A DNA stretch of 64,000 nucleotides from Gemmobacter denitrificans. GTDB taxonomy: Bacteria > Pseudomonadota > Alphaproteobacteria > Rhodobacterales > Rhodobacteraceae. The stretch spans positions 62,001 through 126,000 of the forward strand of contig NZ_JBALHR010000004.1 of assembly GCF_036964905.1 (NCBI RefSeq). Reading direction: 5' to 3'. A program made the position numbers and the translations under genes. The notes beneath the pieces are model-generated. The model did not search any database. It was given only the letters and a program-made list of their open reading frames with translations, and was not told where the DNA came from. Position 1 is the stretch's first letter; each line of letters begins with the position of its first letter. Positions 43,027 to 51,620 of this stretch are shown piece by piece.

Positions 43027-43410
43027 TCAGACGATGATGGCGGTGAGGACGGTCAGCACGACCGAACCGATGATGCAGGCCCAGCCCAGTTTTTCGGCGG
43101 TGGGAATATCCAGCCCCTTGCCTGCGTCATAGTACAGGTGACGCAACCCGGCGAGATAGTGATACCACAGCGCCCAGGCCGAAAGGAAAAACACCAGATC
43201 GCCAAACCACGAGGTCGCGACGCCATTGGCGAGGGCGAAATACTCAGGCCCCACCGCCGCCGAAAGCAGCCACCAGACCGCCAGCAAGGTGCCGACGATC
43301 AGCCCGTTGCCGGTGATCCGTGTCAGGATCGAGGTGATGGAGGTCAGTTGCGGGCGGTAGATCTGCAGATGGGGGGAAAGGGGGCGTTCAACCCGCTTTG
43401 CTTCGGCCAT
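43027..43410 (-). CDS. sdhC: Succinate dehydrogenase cytochrome b556 subunit
   Basis: 127 aa, three membrane helices. RPLSPHLQIYRPQLTSITSI is the N-terminal signature with the quinone-site Ser/Arg and GLRHLYYDAGKGL holds the haem-ligand His. It is the first gene of the sdh operon; a pair of TGTGATCACA-type palindromes lies about 150-180 bases upstream. Confidence 0.96.
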   Translation of the reverse strand: MAEAKRVERPLSPHLQIYRPQLTSITSILTRITGNGLIVGTLLAVWWLLSAAVGPEYFALANGVATSWFGDLVFFLSAWALWYHYLAGLRHLYYDAGKGLDIPTAEKLGWACIIGSVVLTVLTAIIV

Positions 43411-43509
43411 GGTGTCCCTCTGTCGCTTGGCGCGGCGAAAGCGTCGCGCGTTGGCAGGATATCTGGCTTTTCAATAGCGGTTTTTTTCCGCAAGTCACGC
43501 CCGCAATGG

Positions 43510-43587
43510 TGTGAAATTCACATCGTTTCCGCTATCAGCTTCGGATTTTTCGGTTTTGTGATCACGTTTTTTTGGCGCGTGATCACA
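43510..43587. promoter_or_regulatory. Palindrome cluster upstream of sdhC
   Basis: Two palindromes, TGTGATCACG (43557-43566) and CGTGATCACA (43578-43587), start exactly 21 bases apart. A related TGTGAAATTCACA lies at 43510-43522. The right-hand site overlaps the stop codon of the DUF4344 gene. The same 21-base pair occurs before sucC. This is the expected place for a dimeric or tetrameric regulator of TCA genes. Confidence 0.7.
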
Positions 43588-44308
43588 GTTCGGCGGCCTC
43601 TGCCACCTCCCACAGGTAATTGGTGAACTCGCTGCACATCACGATGCGGGACTCATCGGGGATGTAGAAGGCATTGATCTGGTCGCACGCTTCGATATCC
43701 ACCTCGATCGCCTGCGGCAGATCGAACCGTTCGTTCAGTTCGCGGATCTCTTCAGCGATGACGGTCGCTGTGAATTCATCCTCGGCGGCATCAAGCTTAA
43801 GCGCAGTGCCGGGGGCCTGATCTGAAAGGTCTTGCAGATAGACCCACCAGCTGTCTTCGGCCAGTTGCCGTTCCTCCGGGCATCCGGCCGCGCGTTCCAC
43901 CGGCAGTTCGGCGGCAATGGCAAATTGCTCGCGGTTGTCGGGATCGGCACCGTAAAACAGGCAGACCGACGTGAAATAGCGCTGCATGTCATGGCCATGC
44001 ACGTCCCAGAACCCGGGGTCTTCCTCGGCACTGGCCGCGGCCGAAATCGCATAGGCCATCGCGGTATTCGCCACGATTTCCTGGGCGATCTGCGGCTCCC
44101 ATACTTCGTCGATCAGCAAGACCGACAGGATATCGGCGGCGTCCTCTTCCTTGCCCAGCACAGGAAGTTCCAGCTGGTCGATCAGGGCATGGCCCAGTTC
44201 GTGGTAGAAGATCGCCACCAGATTATCGGCGACGAAATTGGACTGCGCCTCGTCATCGGCAAGGACGGGCGAGGCAAGCAGCGAGGCAAGGAGTGCGATG
44301 CGCATCAT
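43583..44308 (-). CDS. DUF4344 putative metallopeptidase, exported
   Basis: 241 aa with a signal peptide (MMRIALLASLLASPVLA). YHELGHALID carries the HExxH zinc motif, and the rest has the acidic pattern and DPGFWDVHGHDMQR of DUF4344. The ATG overlaps the stop of the mesaconyl-CoA hydratase gene (ATGA), so it is co-translated with an enzyme of acetate assimilation for no obvious reason. Substrate unknown. Confidence 0.87.
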   Translation of the reverse strand: MMRIALLASLLASPVLADDEAQSNFVADNLVAIFYHELGHALIDQLELPVLGKEEDAADILSVLLIDEVWEPQIAQEIVANTAMAYAISAAASAEEDPGFWDVHGHDMQRYFTSVCLFYGADPDNREQFAIAAELPVERAAGCPEERQLAEDSWWVYLQDLSDQAPGTALKLDAAEDEFTATVIAEEIRELNERFDLPQAIEVDIEACDQINAFYIPDESRIVMCSEFTNYLWEVAEAAEL

Positions 44309-45336
44309 TTTGGAATCAGGGCCCAGTAATCCAGATCAAGCAGGGTTTCGGGCAGATACTTGCCGTCTTCGCCCTTAAGCGCAAAGGGTTTTGCTCCCTG
44401 CTTTACCGCCACCAGCCGCAAGCGCAGCGCGCCAACGCCGGGGGCCGGGGTGTCGGCACGATCCAGCACCTCGGACCAGGCCTTGATCGTATCGCCGGCA
44501 AAGCAGGGATTGGCATGGGCGCCACCGTTCAGCGCGACAATCATCTGCGCATTGGCAAGCCCGTTGAAGGACAAAGCCCGCGCCATACTGATGACATGGC
44601 CGCCATAGATCAGCCGCTTGCCATCCTCGCGGAAGGTGGCGTCGAAATGGACCTTGGCGGTGTTCTGCCACAGGCGGGTGGCGATCATGTGTTCGGCCTC
44701 TTCGATGGTCACCCCATCGACATGGTCGATCCTTTCGCCGATCGCGTAATCGCCCCAGCGATGCGGCTCGCCGGCCAGAGTGAAATCGTAATTCGTGAAA
44801 TCCAGACCTTTGGGGATCACAAGATCACTGGCAGGGACTGATGTCTTCAATTCCGGAACTATCGGCGCGGGGGCGGGAGCTGCGGGGTCATTCTTGCGCA
44901 CCATAACCCAGCGGACATATTCCAGCACCGGTTCGTCATGCTGGTTCAGGCCGATGGTGCGCACATAGACATTGCCCGACTTGCCGTTGGAATTTTCCTT
45001 CAGGCCGATCACGGTGGATTCCGACCGCAGTGTATCGCCGGGCCAGACCGGTTGCAGCCAGCGCCCTTCGGCATAGCCAAGGTTCGCCACCGCGTTCAGG
45101 CTGACATCGGGCACGGTTTTGCCAAACACGACGTGAAAGGCAATCAGGTCATCCAGCGGGCTGAAGGGCAGGCCACAGGATTGCGCGAAGGCGTCGGAGG
45201 AGTATAGCGCATGACGCGCCGGATAAAGCGCGTGATACATGGCCCGTTCGCCCATCTTGACAGTGCGCGGCACGGCATGGCGGATCACGTCGCCAATGCG
45301 ATAATCTTCAAAGAAGCGGCCGGGATTGGTCTTCAT
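44305..45336 (-). CDS. mch: Mesaconyl-CoA hydratase (MaoC-like)
   Basis: 343 aa with two hot-dog (MaoC) domains. It hydrates mesaconyl-(C1)-CoA to beta-methylmalyl-CoA in the ethylmalonyl-CoA pathway. KTNPGRFFEDYRIGDVIRHA, FHVVFGKTVPDVSLNAVANL and DHVDGVTIEEAEHMIATRL closely resemble the Rhodobacter enzyme as I remember it. Location next to a malyl-CoA thioesterase gene supports the call. It lies in the run mcl2-nnrU-DUF1737-mch-DUF4344. Confidence 0.9.
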   Translation of the reverse strand: MKTNPGRFFEDYRIGDVIRHAVPRTVKMGERAMYHALYPARHALYSSDAFAQSCGLPFSPLDDLIAFHVVFGKTVPDVSLNAVANLGYAEGRWLQPVWPGDTLRSESTVIGLKENSNGKSGNVYVRTIGLNQHDEPVLEYVRWVMVRKNDPAAPAPAPIVPELKTSVPASDLVIPKGLDFTNYDFTLAGEPHRWGDYAIGERIDHVDGVTIEEAEHMIATRLWQNTAKVHFDATFREDGKRLIYGGHVISMARALSFNGLANAQMIVALNGGAHANPCFAGDTIKAWSEVLDRADTPAPGVGALRLRLVAVKQGAKPFALKGEDGKYLPETLLDLDYWALIPK

Positions 45337-45358
45337 GGACTGTCAACTCCTGTAGGGT

Positions 45359-45380
45359 GGGCCGGGGCAAGGCCCGGCCC
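45359..45380. repeat. Intercistronic hairpin between the DUF1737 gene and mch
   Basis: GGGCCGGG / CCCGGCCC, perfect 8-bp arms with a 6-base loop. It lies within an apparent operon and has no T-run, so it may tune mRNA stability rather than end transcription. Confidence 0.45.
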
Positions 45381-45389
45381 GGGCGGGCA

Positions 45390-45593
45390 TTACTGTTCGC
45401 CCAGTTTCAGATCGGGGGTGTAGGTGCCGGGCACCTCTTTCACCACGGCCTGACCGCAACGCATGACGCCCTTGGTGGCATCAAAGGCATAGGTCGGGCT
45501 GCCATGCAGGGCCCAGCCCTTGTTCAGGGCGGCAGTGACCTTGTGGCAGAAGGCCGAAGTGTCGTCGTCGGACAGAAAGCGGTAAAGCTGCAT
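45390..45593 (-). CDS. DUF1737 domain protein
   Basis: 67 aa. MQLYRFLSDDDTSAFCHKVT, LNKGWALHGSPTYAFD and GVMRCGQAVVKEV fit the short DUF1737 domain. Its ATG overlaps the stop of nnrU (ATGA). The domain has no known function; neighbours are carbon-assimilation genes. Confidence 0.82.
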   Translation of the reverse strand: MQLYRFLSDDDTSAFCHKVTAALNKGWALHGSPTYAFDATKGVMRCGQAVVKEVPGTYTPDLKLGEQ

Positions 45594-46147
45594 CAGTAAT
45601 AGGTTCCCTCGAACACCGGATGTCCCAGCCAGAGGTGAACCATCGCGACAATCCCGTAAAGCACCAGCGTCCCGGCCAGGTTCATCGCATCGCCCTTGAG
45701 GCCACGGCCATTGGTGGGCGCGGTCCAGGGGGTGCGGTTGACCAGCGCCATCTGGCCAAGCGCCCAAAGCCCCAGGCCACCGAACAGCAGGATCGAGGCA
45801 AGGTCGCCATTCACAAGTAGATGGGCGAATGCCCAGACCACTGTGCCCCACAGCATCGGGTGCCGCATTCTTGGGTAAAGCGTGCCTTTGGTGCCGCCGA
45901 CGCCATACAGGAACAGCGCCACCAACATCAGGGTGTTATTGGCATGTCCCATGCCGGGCAGGGGGGCATAAACGGGCACGAATTCGGCGCTGCGATAGCC
46001 GATGACCATCAGCACCATCCCGGCCAGAATGGCCAATGCAATGGCCCCCTTGCCCGGGTTTCCCCAGCCGTCACGCAATCCCGGCGCAAGGCGTTTGATG
46101 TAATGCGGCACGATCCAGAGGATAAGGCCGAGGGCGAGCAGGGTCAT
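45593..46147 (-). CDS. NnrU family membrane protein
   Basis: 184 aa with five or six membrane helices. WGTVVWAFAHLLVNGDLASI and RMRHPMLWG are NnrU motifs, with conserved His. NnrU was named from denitrification gene clusters and is related to isoprenylcysteine methyltransferase-type and PHA-linked membrane proteins, but its role is unknown. Here it sits between mcl2 and the DUF1737 gene. Confidence 0.87.
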   Translation of the reverse strand: MTLLALGLILWIVPHYIKRLAPGLRDGWGNPGKGAIALAILAGMVLMVIGYRSAEFVPVYAPLPGMGHANNTLMLVALFLYGVGGTKGTLYPRMRHPMLWGTVVWAFAHLLVNGDLASILLFGGLGLWALGQMALVNRTPWTAPTNGRGLKGDAMNLAGTLVLYGIVAMVHLWLGHPVFEGTYY

Positions 46148-46186
46148 GAGCTGGCTCCAGTTATGTAAAACTGGTTCACATAACCA

Positions 46187-47050
46187 TCAATCTGCCATGG
46201 CCGCAATCGCCTGTGCCTTGGCCAAGGTGGCCTGCGCGGTGACGATATGCAGGTTTTCGACAATTTTCCCGTCCACAACAGCAACGCCGCCACCCTTGGC
46301 CGTCGTATCATTGAAGGCGGCAATCTGGCGGCGGGCCAGGTCGATTTCGGCCTCGGAAGGGGCGAAAGCGGTATTCGCAATCTCCAACTGGGCCGGATGG
46401 ATCAGGGTCTTGCCATCAAAGCCCATGTCGCGGCCCTGTTCGCATTCGGCGCGCAGGCCTTCGTCATCCTTGAAGGCATTGTACACACCATCGACGATCA
46501 CCAGACCATGCGCCCGGGCCGCCAGGAGGCACAGCCCAAGCCCGGCCTGCATCGGCAGGCGGTCAGGGCGGAACCGGCTGTTCAGCTCCTTGGCCAGATC
46601 ATTGGTGCCCATGACCATGCCTTTCAGGCGCGGGTGCGCGGCGATTTCGGCGGCGTTCAGCATGCCGGCGCAGGTTTCCATCATCGCCCAGAGATCGGCA
46701 CCCGGCACCGCCTCGGCCACGGCATCCAGATCGGCGGCACGGTTGACCTTGGGGATCAGGATCGCGTCGATCCGGGCGCCACGGGCAATCGCCTCGTCCA
46801 TCGCGGCAGCATCGGCGCGGCCCCATTCCGTATCAAAACCGTTGATCCGAACGATGCGCGCCCGGCGGCCGAAATCCCAGTCGGTCAGCACCTGTGCCAA
46901 CAGTTTGCGCGCTGCGGGCTTTTCGTCAGGGGCCACGGCATCTTCCAGATCGAAGATGATCGCATCGGCGGCCAGGCCGGTCGCCTTTTCCAGCGCCCGT
47001 TCCTTGGAACCCGGGATGTACAGAACGGAACGATAGGGACGTGCGGGCAT
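46187..47050 (-). CDS. mcl2: (3S)-Malyl-CoA thioesterase (CitE-like)
   Basis: 287 aa from MPARPYRSVLYIPGSKERAL at 47050. CitE/HpcH-like TIM barrel: DAIIFDLEDAVAPDEK binds Mg2+, and AMMETCAGMLNAAEI, GMVMGTNDLAKEL and GFDGKTLIHPAQ are family motifs. Rhodobacter has two paralogues: Mcl1 (malyl-CoA/beta-methylmalyl-CoA lyase) and Mcl2, which only hydrolyses malyl-CoA to malate. The YIPGSKERAL start and the neighbours fit Mcl2; lyase activity cannot be ruled out from sequence. Confidence 0.9.
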   Translation of the reverse strand: MPARPYRSVLYIPGSKERALEKATGLAADAIIFDLEDAVAPDEKPAARKLLAQVLTDWDFGRRARIVRINGFDTEWGRADAAAMDEAIARGARIDAILIPKVNRAADLDAVAEAVPGADLWAMMETCAGMLNAAEIAAHPRLKGMVMGTNDLAKELNSRFRPDRLPMQAGLGLCLLAARAHGLVIVDGVYNAFKDDEGLRAECEQGRDMGFDGKTLIHPAQLEIANTAFAPSEAEIDLARRQIAAFNDTTAKGGGVAVVDGKIVENLHIVTAQATLAKAQAIAAMAD

Positions 47051-47260
47051 GGTGCGATCCTTCGGGCAAGATTCTTTCGCCAATGACCACATCTTTGGCA
47101 TATTCGGCAAGATCAAAAATGCCGCATCGCAGCAAGTCGGGTCAATTCGATGGGGAACAGCGCGCGAACGCCCGAGCCGTTAAGGAATTTTCATTGCATC
47201 AGGCGCAGCCTTTTCCCATCGACCACCGCGCCACGGCGCCCCAGACAGGAAGGCTGACCG

Positions 47261-47572
47261 ATGATGATGCAACAGACCCTCTTCGCCCTCTCGCTCGGGT
47301 TCGCGGGCGTGATTCTCGCCACCCATGCGGGCCATGCCGCGCAATGCGCCCCGCGCGACCAGGTGATGGTGACCCTGGCCGAGAAATATGAAGAAAGCCG
47401 TCAGGCCATTGGTCTTGCCGGACCACAGGCTGTGATGGAGCTTTACGCCTCAGCCACGGGCAGCTGGACCATCATGGTGACCATGCCCGACGGCATGTCC
47501 TGCCTGCTGGCGTCGGGCCAGGGCTATCAGGCCTTGCTGGAACCGGCCCCGGCCAAGGGCGATCCGGCCTGA
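47261..47572 (+). CDS. Small exported hypothetical protein
   Basis: 103 aa. Residues 1-27 are a signal peptide ending GHAAQ. The mature 76 residues contain two Cys (QCAPRDQ and MSCLLASGQGY) likely to form a disulfide. AGGAAGG lies before the first of three successive ATGs. Similar short proteins (LAEKYEESRQAIGL...) occur in many Rhodobacteraceae; function unknown. Divergent from mcl2. Confidence 0.75.
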   Translation: MMMQQTLFALSLGFAGVILATHAGHAAQCAPRDQVMVTLAEKYEESRQAIGLAGPQAVMELYASATGSWTIMVTMPDGMSCLLASGQGYQALLEPAPAKGDPA

Positions 47573-47576
47573 TCCG

Positions 47577-48320
47577 TCAGACGATGCCGTCCCAGACCAG
47601 CTTGACCGAGAGCGCCAGCAGCGCCCAGGTGACCAGCCGGAAGAACAGCGCCTCTGGCAGCTTGCGCACCAGACGGACGCCGACGAAAACCGCCAGAATG
47701 GCCGGGATCATCAGGATCAGCGTGACCTTCAGGTTGCCCATGTTCACTTGGCCAAGCGCCCAGTATGGCGGCAGCTTGATCAGGTTTACCCAGGCGAAGA
47801 GGATCGTGGAGGTCCCGGCATAGACCTCTTTGGGCAGGCGCAGCGGCAGGGTGTAAACCTGATAGGGCGGCGCCCCGGCATGGCTGACAAAGCTGGTGAA
47901 ACCGGTCAGCGTGCCCCAGAACAACCCTGGCACCACCCGGCCCGGATGCGCAATGCCCTCTGATGTCTGCGGGCGTAGCAACAGATTGGCGGCAAACACT
48001 GCCCCGATGCCCCCGACCACAGCCCCCACCGTCTTTTCCGGCACCAGATGTGCCGTGGCCCATCCAAGGGCGACCCCGATCGCCGTGGCAGGCACAAGGA
48101 TGATCAGCAGGCGACGGTTGAACGCGCCGCGATAGGCGTAAAGCCCGAACATGTCCGAGACGATGTAGATCGGCAGCAGCAGCCCGGCTGCCATGACCGG
48201 CGACATGACCAACGCCATCAGCGGCACACTCAGCATCGCCACGACCGGTACGCCGCCCTTGCCAAGGCCAACCAGCGCCGATGCCAGCCCCGCAATGGCC
48301 CAGAAGGCCCAATCCTGCAT
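47577..48320 (-). CDS. TauE/SafE family anion exporter
   Basis: 247 aa from MQDWAFWAIAGLASALVGLG at 48320. About eight membrane helices; the two-fold pattern with GLGKGGVPVV in the first half and GFTSFVSHAGAPPYQVY in the second is typical of sulfite/sulfoacetate exporters. Substrate uncertain. It is divergent from mdh and convergent with the small exported protein. Confidence 0.88.
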   Translation of the reverse strand: MQDWAFWAIAGLASALVGLGKGGVPVVAMLSVPLMALVMSPVMAAGLLLPIYIVSDMFGLYAYRGAFNRRLLIILVPATAIGVALGWATAHLVPEKTVGAVVGGIGAVFAANLLLRPQTSEGIAHPGRVVPGLFWGTLTGFTSFVSHAGAPPYQVYTLPLRLPKEVYAGTSTILFAWVNLIKLPPYWALGQVNMGNLKVTLILMIPAILAVFVGVRLVRKLPEALFFRLVTWALLALSVKLVWDGIV

Positions 48321-48433
48321 ATCCGCCCCTTTATGTCGAATTGCGCCGGGTTTAGCGCAAACAACTTGCGCGAACCAGCAGGGCCTGTCATGCCGCATCG
48401 CGGCAGCCTTGCGAGACTCGGCGCGGGGCTCTA

Positions 48434-48451
48434 TGCATACCACCGTATACA
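48434..48451. promoter_or_regulatory. Palindrome in the mdh promoter region
   Basis: TGCATAC-CACC-GTATACA: 7-bp arms with one mismatch, 22 bases before the mdh start, overlapping a TATACAAT sequence that may be the -10 box. GTATAC half-sites are typical of some GntR-type operators (general knowledge). Confidence 0.45.
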
Positions 48452-48472
48452 ATCCCAGCCGGAGACGGAATC

Positions 48473-49435
48473 ATGGCACGACCCAAGATCGCACTGATTG
48501 GCGCAGGCCAGATCGGCGGCACCCTCGCCCATCTTGCAGCCACCAAGGAACTTGGCGACATCGTAGTTTTCGACATCGCTGAAGGCACCCCGCAGGGCAA
48601 GGCGCTGGATCTGGCGCAATGTGGCCCCGTCGAAGGGTTTGACGCTGTGCTGAAAGGCACCAATGACTATGCCGATATCGCAGGCGCCGATGTCTGCATC
48701 GTGACCGCAGGCGTACCGCGCAAGCCGGGCATGAGCCGCGATGATCTGCTGGGCATCAACCTGAAGGTCATGAAATCGGTCGGCGAAGGCATCAAGCAGC
48801 ACGCGCCGAACGCCTTTGTCATCTGCATCACCAACCCGCTGGATGCGATGGTCTGGGCGCTGCGCGAATTCTCGGGCCTGCCGCACAACAAGGTTGTCGG
48901 CATGGCTGGCGTGCTGGATGCCGCCCGCTTCCGCCACTTCCTGTCGGTGGAATTCAACGTCTCCATGCGCGATGTCACCGCCTTTGTGCTGGGTGGCCAT
49001 GGCGATACCATGGTGCCGCTGGTCCGCTATTCGACCGTGGCCGGTATCCCGCTGCCGGACCTGGTGGCGATGGGCTGGACCACGCAAGAGCGTATGGACA
49101 GCATCGTCCAGCGCACCCGCGATGGCGGTGCCGAGATCGTTGGCCTGCTGAAAACCGGTTCGGCCTTCTATGCCCCGGCCACCAGCGCCATCGAAATGGC
49201 CGAGGCCTATCTGAAAGACCAGAAGCGCCTGCTGCCCTGCGCTGCCTATGTGAAGGGGGCCTATGGTCTGGACGGGATGTATGTCGGCGTGCCGACCATC
49301 ATCGGCAAGGACGGGATCGAACGGATCGTGGACATCAAGCTGAATGCCGAAGAACAGGCGATGATGGACAAGTCGATCGATGCGGTGAAGGGCCTTGTCG
49401 CCGCCTGCAAGACCATCGATCCGTCGCTGAACTGA
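48473..49435 (+). CDS. mdh: Malate dehydrogenase (NAD, LDH-like type)
   Basis: 320 aa of the lactate-dehydrogenase-like Mdh class common in alphaproteobacteria. ALIGAGQIGGTLAHL binds NAD, VTAGVPRKPGMSRDDLL is the mobile-loop region with the substrate-binding Arg, and GGHGDTMVPL carries the catalytic His. It opens the plus-strand TCA run; a terminator follows, so it may be partly independent of sucC. Confidence 0.97.
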   Translation: MARPKIALIGAGQIGGTLAHLAATKELGDIVVFDIAEGTPQGKALDLAQCGPVEGFDAVLKGTNDYADIAGADVCIVTAGVPRKPGMSRDDLLGINLKVMKSVGEGIKQHAPNAFVICITNPLDAMVWALREFSGLPHNKVVGMAGVLDAARFRHFLSVEFNVSMRDVTAFVLGGHGDTMVPLVRYSTVAGIPLPDLVAMGWTTQERMDSIVQRTRDGGAEIVGLLKTGSAFYAPATSAIEMAEAYLKDQKRLLPCAAYVKGAYGLDGMYVGVPTIIGKDGIERIVDIKLNAEEQAMMDKSIDAVKGLVAACKTIDPSLN

Positions 49436-49459
49436 TTGATCGCCGGGAAACCGGGGCAG

Positions 49460-49483
49460 GGGCGTCGCTTGCGGCGCCCTTTT
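49460..49483 (+). terminator. Terminator after mdh
   Basis: GGGCGTCGC and GCGGCGCCC form a 9-bp stem with one G-T wobble, followed by TTTT; 25 bases after the mdh stop. Confidence 0.75.
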
Positions 49484-49514
49484 GCTTTGTGGCGCGGGGT
49501 GCTAATCCCGCCCC

Positions 49515-50195
49515 ATGTCCAGCCATATCTCGCCCTATCACGCCCCTGATTTCATTCCCGATGCGCTGGCGCGCGGGCATCACCGCGCGATCATCGGCGG
49601 GCGGTGGGAAGAGACGGGCAATATCCAGATGGAGATGCTGCTGGCCGAAGGGCTGCAGCCCCGGCACCGTCTGCTGGATATCGGCTGCGGGCCGCTGCGC
49701 ACCGGTTGCCGTGTTGTGCCCTTTCTGAACCCCGGCAACTACTGGGGCACCGATCTGTCGCGCGATCTGATCCTGAAGGGATACGCGTCAGAGCTGACCG
49801 AAAGCGACCGGACCCGGCTGCCCAGATCGCAGCTGATCGGCGATCCGGATTTCAGCCTGCCGGGCCTGCCGCGCGATTTTGATTATGTGCTGTGCTTTGC
49901 GGTTTTCACCCATCTGCCGCTGAACCATCTGCGGCGCGGCCTGATCCGGGTGGCGCAGCATGTAACGCGGTTCGAAAAGTTCCTGTTCACCGTCTTTCTG
50001 GCCCCCGATGCGCAGGCTGCCCTTGCCCCGGTGCGCCAGCCTGACGGGGTGGTAACCCATGACGCCCGCGCGCCCTATCATGTGTTGGCCGAAGACGTGC
50101 ATCACTTTGCCTGGCAGGCCGGGCTTGATGTCCAGATTCGCCCGACCCGCCTGCCGCGGGGGCAGGCGCTTTGTGTGGCAACCCGCCGCAGCTGA
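49515..50195 (+). CDS. Class I SAM-dependent methyltransferase
   Basis: 226 aa. LLDIGCGPLRTGCRVVPFL is the SAM-binding motif I and YWGTDLSRDLI the acidic loop. The rest (FTHLPLNHLRRGLIRVAQHV) fits small-molecule or sugar methyltransferases, but the substrate is not recognisable. It lies between mdh and sucC and is not part of the TCA pathway; base composition is like its neighbours. Confidence 0.82.
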   Translation: MSSHISPYHAPDFIPDALARGHHRAIIGGRWEETGNIQMEMLLAEGLQPRHRLLDIGCGPLRTGCRVVPFLNPGNYWGTDLSRDLILKGYASELTESDRTRLPRSQLIGDPDFSLPGLPRDFDYVLCFAVFTHLPLNHLRRGLIRVAQHVTRFEKFLFTVFLAPDAQAALAPVRQPDGVVTHDARAPYHVLAEDVHHFAWQAGLDVQIRPTRLPRGQALCVATRRS

Positions 50196-50232
50196 CCTGC
50201 GGGGGCGCTGTTTGCGTTAGCAGTTTCTTTCT

Positions 50233-50263
50233 TGTGATCACACTTTTTCAGGCTGTGATCACA
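50233..50263. promoter_or_regulatory. Twin TGTGATCACA palindromes upstream of sucC
   Basis: Two exact copies of the 10-bp palindrome TGTGATCACA, at 50233-50242 and 50254-50263, start 21 bases apart. They lie 108-138 bases before sucC. The same pair with the same spacing, each site with one outer base changed, lies upstream of sdhC. Confidence 0.75.
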
Positions 50264-50299
50264 AATGCGATTTTTCTGCCCCAAAACCCCCCGTTCCCG

Positions 50300-50313
50300 C
50301 AAAACGCGTTTTG
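50300..50313. promoter_or_regulatory. 14-bp perfect palindrome before sucC
   Basis: CAAAACGCGTTTTG, a perfect 7-bp inverted repeat without spacer, 57 bases before the sucC start and 36 bases after the twin palindromes. Possibly a second operator; it could also be a coincidence. Confidence 0.35.
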
Positions 50314-50370
50314 AAAGCGCCGTTTTCTGTGGCATTCCCGCCGCAAATCAGCAGCGATGGGACATGATCC

Positions 50371-51564
50371 ATGAACATCCATGAATACCAGGCCAAGGCA
50401 CTTCTGCGCAGCTACGGCGCGCCGGTGTCCGATGGCCGCGTGGTCCTGAAGGCCGAAGACGCCAAGACCGCCGCAGGCGAACTTGACGGGCCGCTCTGGG
50501 TCGTCAAGGCACAGATCCACGCAGGTGGCCGCGGCAAGGGTTCGTTCAAAGAGCCGGAAGCCGGTGAAAAGGGCGGTGTCCGTCTGGCCAAATCGGTCGA
50601 AGAGGCCGCGACGCTGGCCAAGCAGATGCTGGGCCGCACTCTGGTCACCCACCAGACCGGGCCGGTTGGCAAGCAGGTGAACCGCATCTATATCGAAGCC
50701 GGTTCCGACATTGCCCGCGAACTCTATCTCGCGCTGCTGGTGGATCGTCAGACCTCGCGCATTTCCTTTGTCGTCTCGACCGAAGGCGGCATGGATATCG
50801 AGGAAGTGGCGGCCCACACCCCGGAAAAGATCATCAGCTTCTCGGTTGATCCGGCAGCGGGCCTGCAGGATTACCACGGCCGCCGCGTGGCTTTCGCGCT
50901 CGGCCTGGAAGGCACGCAGGTCAAGCAATGCGTGGCGCTGATCAAGACGCTCTACAAGGCCTTCGTCGAGAAGGACATGGAGATGCTGGAGATCAACCCG
51001 CTGATCGTGACGCCCGACAACCAGATCAAGGTTCTGGATGCCAAGGTGTCGTTTGACGGCAACGCGATCTATCGCCATGCCGATATCGCCGCCCTGCGCG
51101 ACGAAACCGAAGAAGACCCGAAGGAACTGGCCGCGTCGAAGTTCGATCTGAACTACATCGCGCTGGATGGTGAAATCGGCTGCATGGTGAACGGCGCGGG
51201 CCTTGCCATGGCGACAATGGACATCATCAAGCTTTATGGCGCCGAACCGGCGAACTTCCTCGACGTGGGCGGTGGCGCCACCAAGGAGAAAGTGACCGAG
51301 GCGTTCAAGATCATCACCTCGGACCCGAACGTCAAAGGCATCCTCGTGAACATCTTCGGCGGCATCATGCGCTGCGACGTGATCGCGGAAGGCGTGCTGG
51401 CGGCGGTGAAAGAGGTTGGCCTGAAAGTGCCGCTGGTCGTTCGTCTGGAGGGCACCAATGTGGAGCTTGGCAAGGAGATCATCCGCAATTCCGGCCTGAA
51501 CGTGATCGCGGGCGACAACCTCGCCGATGCGGCCCAGAAGATTGTGAAGGCGGTGAAGGGCTGA
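50371..51564 (+). CDS. sucC: Succinyl-CoA synthetase beta subunit
   Basis: 397 aa. With SucD it converts succinyl-CoA to succinate while making ATP or GTP. MNIHEYQAKALLRSYGAPV starts the ATP-grasp domain; VKAQIHAGGRGKG binds nucleotide, and NIFGGIMRCDVIAEG near the C-terminus is the subunit-interface signature. It begins the suc run; the STM3941-like ORF starts right at its stop, displacing sucD by about 620 bases. Confidence 0.98.
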   Translation: MNIHEYQAKALLRSYGAPVSDGRVVLKAEDAKTAAGELDGPLWVVKAQIHAGGRGKGSFKEPEAGEKGGVRLAKSVEEAATLAKQMLGRTLVTHQTGPVGKQVNRIYIEAGSDIARELYLALLVDRQTSRISFVVSTEGGMDIEEVAAHTPEKIISFSVDPAAGLQDYHGRRVAFALGLEGTQVKQCVALIKTLYKAFVEKDMEMLEINPLIVTPDNQIKVLDAKVSFDGNAIYRHADIAALRDETEEDPKELAASKFDLNYIALDGEIGCMVNGAGLAMATMDIIKLYGAEPANFLDVGGGATKEKVTEAFKIITSDPNVKGILVNIFGGIMRCDVIAEGVLAAVKEVGLKVPLVVRLEGTNVELGKEIIRNSGLNVIAGDNLADAAQKIVKAVKG

Positions 51565-51620
51565 TGCTTTTTGCAGAGGCGTGCTTTGCGCGTCTCTGCC
51601 ACTCGGATGGTAAAAGCACG

